Shown: one piece after another, positions 35,819-43,723 of the stretch
How positions within the stretch are numbered: position 1 is the stretch's first letter
How the letters are laid out: every line of letters begins with the position of its first letter
From: CAYJEQ01 sp964370185
GTDB lineage: Bacteria > Bacillota > Clostridia > Oscillospirales > Ruminococcaceae
NCBI GenBank assembly: GCA_964370185.1
Contig: CAYJIJ010000002.1
Coordinates: 28,609 to 92,608 of the forward strand
DNA: 64,000 nt
Reading direction: 5' to 3'
Made by a program: the position numbers and the translations under genes
Notes under the pieces: generated by a model
What the model was told of the DNA's origin: nothing
The model's database searches: none
The model's input: only the letters and a program-made list of their open reading frames with translations

Positions 35819-37348
35819 TTATAAAATAACTTCGCCAGCAGCAGCTTCTGCAAGTCTAACTATTGTGCCATCGGCAATAAGTGCTTCACAAGCATTGATA
35901 TCGCAGTAAAGCTCTCTGTCCTCTGTAAGCATTGAAACTTTTTCTCTAACTGCTTCATAAGCAGGTTTTGTACCTTTACCAAGACCTTTATTGCCTCTTA
36001 AATCAATACCTTGGCAAGCGCAGAGAAGCTCAGTAGCAAGTACACGGCGGGAGTTTTCAACTATACTCATAGCTTTTCTTGCACCAATTGTACCCATGGA
36101 TACATGGTCTTCTTGGTTAGCAGAAGAAGGAATACTATCAACACTCGATGGATGTGCAAGCACCTTGTTTTCAGATACTAAAGCAGCAGCGGAGTACTGA
36201 ACAATCATGAAGCCCGAGTTTAGACCACCTTTTTCTACTAAGAAAGCAGGTAGTTCACTAAGAGCTGGGTTTACAAGTCTTTCAATTCTTCTTTCAGAGA
36301 TGTTTGCAAGTTCTGCAACAGCTATGCTTAAGAAGTCAAAGCTTAGAGCCATAGGCTGACCGTGGAAGTTACCACCAGAAATACCTTGAAGAGTTTCTGG
36401 GAAGATGATTGGGTTATCTGTTACAGCGTTGATTTCTATTTCAATTTTAGTTTTAACATAGTTGATAGCATCTTTGCTCGCACCATGAACCTGTGGCATA
36501 CATCTTAGAGAGTATGCATCCTGTACTCTGATATCGCCTTGTCTTGTGGTATTTTTACTATCAGCAAGTAGTGAAAGCATATTCTTAGCTGTATCAATTT
36601 GACCTTGGTGAGGTCTAACATCATTAATTCTGTGGTCAAATGCATCTGTTACGCCGTAATGGCTTTCAACGCTTAGAGCACCAATGATGTCAGCAGCTTT
36701 AGCAAGGTTGATAGCGTCGTAGAGTGCAAGTGCACCAACGGAAGTCATAACCTGAGTACCATTGATTAGAGCAAGTCCTTCTTTAGAAGTTAGCTCGATA
36801 ACAGGAATACCTGCCTTAGCCATAGCTTCTGCACCGCTCATTCTAACGCCTTCAAAATAAGCTTCGCCAAGACCTATCATAGGTAGAACCATGTGGGAAA
36901 GGGGAGCGAGGTCACCACTTGCGCCAAGGGAGCCTTTTTCAGGAACAACTGGAGCAACATTTTTGTTTAGCATGTCAACCATTGTCTGAACAGTTTCAAG
37001 CCTTGCACCAGAATAACCTTTAGCAATATTGTTTACTCTAAGCAGTAGCATTGCTCTTGATACATCAATTGGTAGAGGATTACCAGCACCTACTGCATGG
37101 GTAATGATTAGATTTTTCTGAAGCAGTTTGCTGTCTTCTTTAGAAATTGTAACATTACTGAATTTACCAAAACCTGTTGTGATACCGTAGATAACAGCTT
37201 CTTGATCCACAAAATCGTCAACAACTTTTCTTGAAGCTAAAATTTTCTCTGTAGCTTCAGGAGCAAGCTCCACAGGAGCATTTTTACGAGCAACCGCTAC
37301 AACATCGTCGAGAGTTAACCCATAACCTTTAATTATTACTTTTTCCAT
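35819..37348 (-). CDS. hutH: Histidine ammonia-lyase HutH
   Basis: The 509-residue lyase converts L-histidine to urocanate and ammonia. The Ala-Ser-Gly triad that forms the MIO cofactor is at 143-145 within KGSLGASGDLAPLSHM, and YGITTGFGKFS lies near residue 54. Length is normal. The gene has a ribosome site AAAGGTGG, its own terminator, and lies downstream of a putative histidine permease. Confidence 0.97.
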   Translation of the reverse strand: MEKVIIKGYGLTLDDVVAVARKNAPVELAPEATEKILASRKVVDDFVDQEAVIYGITTGFGKFSNVTISKEDSKLLQKNLIITHAVGAGNPLPIDVSRAMLLLRVNNIAKGYSGARLETVQTMVDMLNKNVAPVVPEKGSLGASGDLAPLSHMVLPMIGLGEAYFEGVRMSGAEAMAKAGIPVIELTSKEGLALINGTQVMTSVGALALYDAINLAKAADIIGALSVESHYGVTDAFDHRINDVRPHQGQIDTAKNMLSLLADSKNTTRQGDIRVQDAYSLRCMPQVHGASKDAINYVKTKIEIEINAVTDNPIIFPETLQGISGGNFHGQPMALSFDFLSIAVAELANISERRIERLVNPALSELPAFLVEKGGLNSGFMIVQYSAAALVSENKVLAHPSSVDSIPSSANQEDHVSMGTIGARKAMSIVENSRRVLATELLCACQGIDLRGNKGLGKGTKPAYEAVREKVSMLTEDRELYCDINACEALIADGTIVRLAEAAAGEVIL

Positions 37349-37398
37349 AATACTTTACCACCTTTTTAATATTTTATTTTTTTATTTAAACAAGTATG

Positions 37399-37442
37399 AA
37401 TTCCTATTATTACAATTTTAACAATATATAAACATAGGAATT
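37399..37442. promoter_or_regulatory. Inverted repeat in the hutH upstream region
   Basis: AATTCCTAT (37399-37407) and ATAGGAATT (37434-37442) are perfect 9-bp complements 26 bases apart, 50-95 bases upstream of hutH. The spacing would suit a looping or dimeric repressor. No regulator gene is adjacent, so the function is a guess. Confidence 0.35.
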
Positions 37443-37550
37443 ATCACTTATTGTTTACATTATAGTATAAACAGATAAATATTCGTTATCCACCACCGCT
37501 TTACTACGATACCACAATACTATACTAAAGTAGTGTACTTTCATCTATAT

Positions 37551-37584
37551 TTTATGGGCTGTGAAAAAGGTCACAGCCCATAAA
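37551..37584 (-). terminator. Terminator/hairpin after the YuiF-like permease gene
   Basis: TTTATGGGCTGTGA (37551-37564) and TCACAGCCCATAAA (37571-37584) form a perfect 14-bp stem ten bases after the permease stop. The stem's own T residues and ATATAG follow on the minus strand. Confidence 0.7.
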
Positions 37585-37593
37585 TATATTAAA

Positions 37594-38895
37594 TTAGAAT
37601 ATCATTGCACCGATAACCGCGAAAATTGCGATTGGAATATTGTAGTGCATGAATGTAGGAACACAAGTGTCCCAAATATGATCATGCTGACCATCGGCAT
37701 TAAGACCGGATGTTGGGCCGAGTGTTGTATCGGAAGCAGGGGAACCTGCATCGCCTAAAGCACCAGCAGCTGCAATAAGAATTACAGTAGCTCCAACACT
37801 AAATCCAAGCTCTAAGCAGAGTGGTACATAAAGTGTAGCGATTAGAGGTATTGTGCTAAAGGATGAACCAATACCCATTGTGATGAATAAGCCTAAAATA
37901 ACCATTAAGATTGCCGCGATTAGCTGACTGCCGCCTACCATAGTAACGGTAGCTGCAACAAGCTCTTCAACTGCGCCCGTACCTTTAATAACTGAGCTAA
38001 AGCCAGAAGCTACAAGCATTACAAACGCAATGTAACCCATAACGCCTACGCCGCCATTAAACATTTTACCGATTTCTTTTAGCTTAATTGCTCCGCCAAC
38101 TATCATAACAATTAGACCAGCAAGTGCTGCAAGTGGCAGATTGCCATACATAACTTGTAGTACAACTGTAACAACAGCTGCAACCATTGTTGCATAATGT
38201 GCAGTTGTGAAAGTCGTTGAGATTTCTTTATCAAGTTCTTTTACTTCTAAGTCTTTGTATTCTCTTGGGTTTTTGTAAGTTACAAAAACAGCTACTATCA
38301 GACCTATAAGCATGGATGCACCGACAAACCATGTATATGTCCAAATCTGTGAAGTTTCGACTGGCATACCACTATCCGTCATATTTGTAGCAATAATTTC
38401 CTGGAAAATAAGACCGAAGCCAAATGGTAGCGCTATGTAAGGCGCTTTTAGACCGAATGCAAGAGAACAAGCAACAGCTCTTCTGTCAATTTTCATTTTG
38501 TTCATCATGCCAAGTAGTGGTGGGATCAAGATTGGGATGAATGCAATATGAACGGGGATTAAGTTCTGGGATAAACAAGCAATACCAGCAATAACAAATA
38601 GTAGTACCTTAGTTTTGCCGCCGATTTTAGTGGAGATAGTTTTAGTTAAAATATCTGCCAAACCGGTTTGTGCCATTGCAAAAGCATAAGTACCTAAAAG
38701 TACATAGCTCAGCGCAGTGTTAGCATTGCCACCCATACCGCCAATTAAAGTATCCATTACCTCAACAATGGAGCCACCAGCAACCATACCGCCCACTAAA
38801 GCGGATATGATTAGGGACATAAGAACATCAACTTTTAATAGACAGAGTACACAAAGTAGCACAACTGCTATTACTACGGGGTTCATTAAAATCAT
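37594..38895 (-). CDS. Na+/H+ antiporter-family permease, YuiF-like, probable histidine transporter
   Basis: The membrane protein of 433 residues has about ten to twelve hydrophobic segments. It has the YuiF/NhaC-related segments LSQNLIPVHIAFIPILIPPLL and GIGSSFSTIPLIATLYVPL. YuiF homologues in Firmicutes have been proposed as histidine permeases from regulon analysis. Position directly upstream of hutH supports histidine uptake here, but a plain Na+/H+ antiporter is the alternative. I prefer ATG 38895, eight bases after GAGG. ATG 38901 is only two bases from it. Confidence 0.8.
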   Translation of the reverse strand: MILMNPVVIAVVLLCVLCLLKVDVLMSLIISALVGGMVAGGSIVEVMDTLIGGMGGNANTALSYVLLGTYAFAMAQTGLADILTKTISTKIGGKTKVLLFVIAGIACLSQNLIPVHIAFIPILIPPLLGMMNKMKIDRRAVACSLAFGLKAPYIALPFGFGLIFQEIIATNMTDSGMPVETSQIWTYTWFVGASMLIGLIVAVFVTYKNPREYKDLEVKELDKEISTTFTTAHYATMVAAVVTVVLQVMYGNLPLAALAGLIVMIVGGAIKLKEIGKMFNGGVGVMGYIAFVMLVASGFSSVIKGTGAVEELVAATVTMVGGSQLIAAILMVILGLFITMGIGSSFSTIPLIATLYVPLCLELGFSVGATVILIAAAGALGDAGSPASDTTLGPTSGLNADGQHDHIWDTCVPTFMHYNIPIAIFAVIGAMIF

Positions 38896-39443
38896 ACACA
38901 TTACCTCACTTACAAATTTAGTTTAGTATTTCCAAATTATTTGCAAGATATCCTTCATTTTAAGGGGCCGGCATCCCAAAAGAAGAGAATATAAAAATGC
39001 TTGCAAATCCATTTGTTACTAATATATTAACATATATTTGAAATAAAAGCAATCAAAAACAGTCAAAAAAACAATGTGATATTTTATGATAATATTAGCG
39101 TTTTTTGAACAAAATGCACAAAAATGTATAAAAAAATACATTAAATTTAGCAATTTAGCGTGTTCAAATGGTGATGTATTAGCAATATGTCGCTGTGCAG
39201 TGCTAAAATATTCTCTGGATTTTACAGGGAATAAATAGCAGTAATAAACAAAGAAAATTTGTTTTCTTTAGAACTTTTTTGCAACTTTAGTCAGCTAAAT
39301 TTGCAAAATATTATAGCTTTAAAGCGCTAAATTGGAAAAAGCTCGATGCATTTACGATGCTTCAACTATTAAAAACGACAATCTTTTGCATTTATATTTC
39401 CCCACAATGTGTACTTTTATGTATAGATATATTTATTTTTTTC
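38896..39443. other. AT-rich non-coding region between the YuiF-like gene and the repeat array
   Basis: No open reading frame with a ribosome site is visible. It holds the minus-strand permease promoter at 39024-39052, a hairpin ATTCTCTG/CAGGGAAT near 39209-39232, an A/T-only hairpin AAAGAAAA/TTTTCTTT (39250-39257, 39262-39269) followed by a T-rich stretch, and a short CGATGC direct repeat near 39345. I recognise no riboswitch. Confidence 0.6.
39024..39052 (-). promoter_or_regulatory. Putative promoter of the YuiF-like permease gene
   Basis: On the minus strand TTGCTT (39047-39052) and TAATAT (39024-39029) are 17 bases apart, leaving a leader of about 120 bases before the permease start. Confidence 0.45.
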
Positions 39444-39581
39444 TGATATAATAAACACATCAAAGAATGATAAAAGCTATATTCAGCGAAGTGTTTATTA
39501 TATTTTATGCCATATTTCTCCTCGCCCCGCGAGCGAGAACCGAAATATATGGCTGATTATAACAAAAATTTTATGAATTTA
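39444..39581 (+). repeat. Repeat unit 1
   Basis: Complete 138-bp unit. Hairpin arms: 39447-39458 with 39491-39502; 39509-39524 with 39530-39553; 39556-39564 with 39582-39590, the latter shared with the next unit. It differs from the unit at 39737 only at the third base (TGATATAAT against TGTTATAAT). Confidence 0.85.
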
Positions 39582-39610
39582 TGTTATAATAAACACATCA
39601 AAGAATGATA
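39582..39610 (+). repeat. Repeat unit truncated by the assembly gap
   Basis: The first 29 bases of a unit, cut by the N run. They probably represent the same DNA as 39737-39765 if the gap is an unresolved overlap. Confidence 0.8.
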
Positions 39611-39710
39611 NNNNNNNNNNNNNNNNNNNNNNNNNNNNNNNNNNNNNNNNNNNNNNNNNNNNNNNNNNNNNNNNNNNNNNNNNNNNNNNNNNNNNNNNNN
39701 NNNNNNNNNN
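39611..39710. other. Assembly gap (100 N) inside the repeat array
   Basis: The run of exactly 100 N is flanked by identical 55-bp sequences (39556-39610 and 39711-39765). The repeat is longer than 55 bases, so an assembler could not count the units. Real copies may be missing here. Confidence 0.97.
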
Positions 39711-39736
39711 ATTATAACAAAAATTTTATGAATTTA

Positions 39737-39874
39737 TGTTATAATAAACACATCAAAGAATGATAAAAGCTATATTCAGCGAAGTGTTTATTATATTTTA
39801 TGCCATATTTCTCCTCGCCCCGCGAGCGAGAACCGAAATATATGGCTGATTATAACAAAAATTTTATGAATTTA
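39737..39874 (+). repeat. Repeat unit after the gap
   Basis: Complete 138-bp unit, identical to unit 1 except at one base. The 26 bases before it (39711-39736) are the end of a preceding unit. Confidence 0.85.
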
Positions 39875-40004
39875 TGTTATAATAAACACATCAAAGAATG
39901 ATAGAAGCAATATTCAGCGAAGTGTTTATTATATTTTATGCCAAGGACAGTGAGCTACACTCCCGTTTTCTATGGCTGATTACATCAAAAATTTTGCGAA
40001 TTTA
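39875..40004 (+). repeat. Diverged last repeat unit (130 bp)
   Basis: The first hairpin is intact (39878-39889 with 39922-39933). The second has an entirely different middle but is still closed by GCCA/TGGC (39940-39943, 39973-39976) with an inner AGTG/CACT stem. The third is ATTACATCA (39979-39987) with TGATGTAAT (40005-40013), which differs from the other units by two compensatory base-pair changes, and its loop changes from TTATG to TTGCG. Confidence 0.85.
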
Positions 40005-40073
40005 TGATGTAATACATTATATAATAAATTCATGATAAATATATCTAAAAATAATTTAAAGGATGTGTAAGAA

Positions 40074-40787
40074 ATGGAAAAAAGAGATATGATGTATGAG
40101 GGCAAAGCAAAAAAGGTGTTTACAACCGATGACCCTAATGTAGTTATTGTATCCTATAAAGACGACGCAACAGCATTCAATGGTGAGAAAAAAGGCACAA
40201 TAGTGGGTAAAGGCGCAATAAATAATAGAATGACCAACCATGTTTTTAAACTTCTCGAAAAAAGAGGAGTACCAACCCATTTGGTAGAAGAGCTAAACGA
40301 CAGAGAAACAGCTGTTAAAAAAGTTGAGATAGTACCACTTGAAGTTATAATCAGAAACTATTCAGCAGGTAGCTTTGCTAAAAAAATGGGAATGGAAGAG
40401 GGGATAAAATTCTCTCGTCCAACACTTGAGTTCAGCTATAAAAATGACGACCTTGGCGACCCTTTCATCAACGACTACTATGCACTTGCACTAAATCTTG
40501 CTACACAGGAAGAAATTGATGTAATCAGCAAATACGCCTTTGTAGTTAACGAAGTAATGGGCGAATATTTCGACACTTTAGGCCTTACACTAATAGATTT
40601 CAAGATAGAATTTGGTAAAACAAGTGATGGCACAGTAATACTTGCCGATGAAATTTCTCCTGACACTTGCCGCCTATGGGATAAAGAAACAGGCGAGAAG
40701 ATGGATAAAGACCGCTTCCGCAGAGATTTAGGTAATGTAGAGGATGCTTATAAAGAAGTATTCCGCCGTTTAGGTATAGAAGCGTAA
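40074..40787 (+). CDS. purC: Phosphoribosylaminoimidazole-succinocarboxamide synthase PurC
   Basis: The 237-residue SAICAR synthetase joins aspartate to CAIR with ATP. MMYEGKAKKVFTTDDP at the N-terminus, VPLEVIIRNYSAGSFAKKMG and LADEISPDTCRLWDKETGE are typical. The start has AAAGGATG upstream. It opens a purC-purB-purA cluster downstream of the structured repeats. No purine riboswitch motif is visible in front of it. Confidence 0.97.
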   Translation: MEKRDMMYEGKAKKVFTTDDPNVVIVSYKDDATAFNGEKKGTIVGKGAINNRMTNHVFKLLEKRGVPTHLVEELNDRETAVKKVEIVPLEVIIRNYSAGSFAKKMGMEEGIKFSRPTLEFSYKNDDLGDPFINDYYALALNLATQEEIDVISKYAFVVNEVMGEYFDTLGLTLIDFKIEFGKTSDGTVILADEISPDTCRLWDKETGEKMDKDRFRRDLGNVEDAYKEVFRRLGIEA

Positions 40788-40801
40788 GGAGAAATCTTAT
40801 A

Positions 40802-42232
40802 ATGTACGATAAATATCAAAGTCCACTTTCTGAGCGTTATGCAAGCAAGGAGATGCAGTACATATTTTCCCCAGATAAAAAATTTATAACATGGAGAAAG
40901 CTTTGGATTGCACTTGCTGAAACTGAAAAAGAGCTTGGAATAGCGATTACAGATGAGCAAATAGCGGAACTTAGAGCAAATGTAGACAATATTAATTACG
41001 AAGTGGCAAAGGAGAGGGAAAAACTCGTGCGCCACGATGTAATGAGTCATGTATATGCATATGGTGAGCAGTGCCCGAATGCTAAGGGAATAATACACTT
41101 AGGAGCTACCTCATGTTATGTAGGAGATAATACCGACATTATTCTAATGACTGAAGCACTCTCCCTCGTGCGTAAAAAGCTATTAAATGTAATGGCAAAC
41201 CTCGCAAAATTTGCTGAGGAATATAAAGACCTACCAACCCTTGCCTTTACACATTTTCAGCCTGCACAGCCAACGACTGTAGGCAAAAGGGCAACTCTAT
41301 GGCTACAAGAGCTCTATCTTGATTTAGAGGATATAGACCATGTGATTGAGAATATGAAGCTTTTAGGCTCTAAGGGGACAACGGGCACACAGGCAAGCTT
41401 TTTAGAGCTTTTCGACGGCGACCACGATAAATGCCGTAAAGCCGATAAAATAATAGCTGAAAAAATGGGCTTTAACGACTGCTATCCAGTTTCAGGACAG
41501 ACATATTCAAGAAAGATCGACACAAGGGTACTTTCTGTTTTGGCAGGTATAGCGCAGAGTGCACATAAATTTTCAAATGATATAAGACTATTACAGCATC
41601 TAAAAGAAATTGAAGAGCCCTTTGAAAAAAATCAAATAGGTTCCTCTGCCATGGCGTATAAACGCAATCCAATGAGAAGCGAGAGAATGGCATCACTTGC
41701 AAACTATGTGATGTCAGATGTTATGAATCCGATGTTAGTGGCTTCAACACAGTGGTTTGAGCGCACACTTGACGACTCTGCAAACAAACGCCTGAGCATA
41801 CCCGAAGGCTTTTTGGCAGTTGACGGCATTTTGGATTTATACATAAATGTAGTTGATGGGCTTGTGGTTTACCCTAAAGTAATTGAAAAGCACTTCATGG
41901 CTGAGCTTCCATTTATGGCAACGGAAAACATCATGATGGCGGCAGTAAAAGCAGGTGGTGACAGGCAGGAATTGCATGAAAATATTCGCACCCTCTCTAT
42001 GGAAGCAGGCAGAAATGTAAAGGAAAAAGGGCTTGAAAACAATTTAATAGAGCTCATTGCCGCTGATAAATCATTTGGGCTTGACTACAATGCACTCATG
42101 GAAACGATGAAACCAGAACTATATGTAGGCCGCGCACCTGAACAAGTGGCTGAATACCTTACAGAGATTATTAATCCTATACTTGCAGAGAATAGAGAAT
42201 TATTGGGTGTAAAAGCCGAAATAAACGTATAA
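40802..42232 (+). CDS. purB: Adenylosuccinate lyase PurB
   Basis: The 476-residue lyase acts on SAICAR (the product of PurC) and on adenylosuccinate (the product of PurA). The fumarase/aspartase signature GSSAMAYKRNPMRSER is near residue 281, and LGATSCYVGDNTD lies near 100. It follows purC by 14 bases with AAGGAG. Placement between the two genes that make its substrates is informative. Confidence 0.97.
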   Translation: MYDKYQSPLSERYASKEMQYIFSPDKKFITWRKLWIALAETEKELGIAITDEQIAELRANVDNINYEVAKEREKLVRHDVMSHVYAYGEQCPNAKGIIHLGATSCYVGDNTDIILMTEALSLVRKKLLNVMANLAKFAEEYKDLPTLAFTHFQPAQPTTVGKRATLWLQELYLDLEDIDHVIENMKLLGSKGTTGTQASFLELFDGDHDKCRKADKIIAEKMGFNDCYPVSGQTYSRKIDTRVLSVLAGIAQSAHKFSNDIRLLQHLKEIEEPFEKNQIGSSAMAYKRNPMRSERMASLANYVMSDVMNPMLVASTQWFERTLDDSANKRLSIPEGFLAVDGILDLYINVVDGLVVYPKVIEKHFMAELPFMATENIMMAAVKAGGDRQELHENIRTLSMEAGRNVKEKGLENNLIELIAADKSFGLDYNALMETMKPELYVGRAPEQVAEYLTEIINPILAENRELLGVKAEINV

Positions 42233-42322
42233 CTAAAAAATACAAAATAAAAAATTTGATTTTATAGTCAACTTGATATATACTATTTACTGGCTTAAAA
42301 TTAAATTTAGGGGGAAAAAATA

Positions 42323-43597
42323 ATGGTTCGAGCGATAGTCGGCGCCAACTGGGGTGACGAGGGCAAGGGTAAAATTACCGATATGCTTGCAAAGGAATCG
42401 GATATAATAATCAGATATCAAGGCGGTAGCAATGCTGGACATACAATAATTAATAATTACGGTAAATTTGCACTTCATCTGCTACCCTCAGGAGTGTTTT
42501 ATGATCATACCACAAGCATCATAGGTAATGGTGTGGCTTTAAATATCCCATACCTTATAAATGAAATAAAATCCTTAACGGACAAAGGCGTGCCAAAACC
42601 AAGTATTCTTGTGTCCGATAGAGCGCAGTTAATGCTTCCATATCACATGGAGCTTGATGCCTACGAAGAGGAAAGGTTAGCAGGAAAATCTTTCGGCTCC
42701 ACAAAGTCAGGGATAGCGCCTTTTTACTCGGATAAATACGCTAAAATCGGATTTCAAGTTTCAGAATTATTCGACGAAGAGTCACTAATGGAAAAAGTAG
42801 AGCGCGTAGCACTTCTGAAAAATGTTATGCTTGAGCATCTTTATAAAAAGCCACTTATCGACCCTAAAGCCCTATTTGCAACACTTATGGAGCAAAGAGA
42901 GATGATAAAACCCTATGTTTGTGATGTTTCACTATATCTTCACAATGCTATAAAAGAAGGTAAAACGATACTGCTTGAAGGTCAGCTTGGCTCACTTAAA
43001 GACCCCGACCACGGCATATATCCAATGGTTACCTCCTCTTCCACACTTGCATCATATGGAGCAATAGGCGCAGGTATCCCACCATATGAAATAAAGCAAA
43101 TTACCGCAGTGGTAAAAGCTTATTCAAGTGCGGTGGGCGCAGGTGCATTCGTGAGTGAAATTTTTGGAGAAGAAGCTGACGAACTGCGCAGAAGAGGCGG
43201 CGATGGCGGCGAATACGGTGCCACAACCGGCAGACCTCGCAGAATGGGATGGTTTGATGCGGTAGCTTCAAGATATGGTTGTAGAGTGCAGGGAGCAACA
43301 GAGGCAGCACTAACAGTTATTGATGTGCTTGGCTACCTCGACGAGCTTCATATTTGTGTTGGTTATGAAGTGGATGGCAAGGTGATAAGGGATTTCCCAA
43401 CTACAAACATATTAAATAAAGCAAAACCTGTTTATCACACACTCCAGGGATGGAATACAGAAATTAGAGGCATTAAAAATTACAATGACCTACCCGAAAA
43501 CTGCAAAAAATATATCGAGTTCATTGAAAAAGAGCTTGAAGTACCAATTACCATGGTGTCGAATGGCCCAGGTAGGGATGAAATAATTTACAGATAA
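42323..43597 (+). CDS. purA: Adenylosuccinate synthetase PurA
   Basis: The 424-residue GTP-dependent enzyme joins IMP and aspartate. The N-terminal VGANWGDEGKGKITDMLA contains the P-loop and catalytic Asp. YQGGSNAGHTI and TTGRPRRMGWFDAV follow. The start has AGGGGGAAAAA upstream. A hairpin terminator follows. Confidence 0.97.
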   Translation: MVRAIVGANWGDEGKGKITDMLAKESDIIIRYQGGSNAGHTIINNYGKFALHLLPSGVFYDHTTSIIGNGVALNIPYLINEIKSLTDKGVPKPSILVSDRAQLMLPYHMELDAYEEERLAGKSFGSTKSGIAPFYSDKYAKIGFQVSELFDEESLMEKVERVALLKNVMLEHLYKKPLIDPKALFATLMEQREMIKPYVCDVSLYLHNAIKEGKTILLEGQLGSLKDPDHGIYPMVTSSSTLASYGAIGAGIPPYEIKQITAVVKAYSSAVGAGAFVSEIFGEEADELRRRGGDGGEYGATTGRPRRMGWFDAVASRYGCRVQGATEAALTVIDVLGYLDELHICVGYEVDGKVIRDFPTTNILNKAKPVYHTLQGWNTEIRGIKNYNDLPENCKKYIEFIEKELEVPITMVSNGPGRDEIIYR

Positions 43598-43610
43598 TAG
43601 CATCTGTCAT

Positions 43611-43662
43611 AAAACCACCTAAAAATTAGCTGTTAAGCCTAAATTTCAGGTGGTTTTCTTTT
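43611..43662 (+). terminator. Terminator after purA
   Basis: AAAACCACCT (43611-43620) pairs with AGGTGGTTTT (43648-43657) and the T-rich TTTTCTTTT follows. The loop is long, 27 bases, with some internal pairing. Confidence 0.75.
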
Positions 43663-43723
43663 AAATTTAGTTTACCATATAGAGCATTATCCATGATTAT
43701 TACTTATTAAAGGGGCGAATACT

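Larger units (their letters stand above)
39444..40013 (+). repeat. Tandem array of 138-bp structured repeats upstream of purC
   Basis: The unit runs from an extended -10-like TGnTATAATAAACAC to the next one, with a period of exactly 138 bases (39444 to 39582; 39737 to 39875). Each unit folds as three hairpins: TATAATAAACAC/GTGTTTATTATA, GCCATAT...ATATGGC with an inner CTCG/CGAG stem, and ATTATAACA...TGTTATAAT. The 3' arm of the third hairpin shares TATAAT with the 5' arm of the next unit's first. The array is interrupted by an assembly gap, so copy number is a minimum. No coding potential is seen. The family is not known to me. Confidence 0.85.

Noticed and set aside
39444..40013. CRISPR array
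   Set aside because: Units are contiguous 138-bp copies without 25-40-bp repeats separated by variable spacers, and no cas genes are near.
39990..40073. Purine, PRPP or ZTP riboswitch before purC
   Set aside because: None of the conserved core motifs of these classes is present. The leader is AT-rich with a GAATTTAT/ATAAATTC inverted repeat only.
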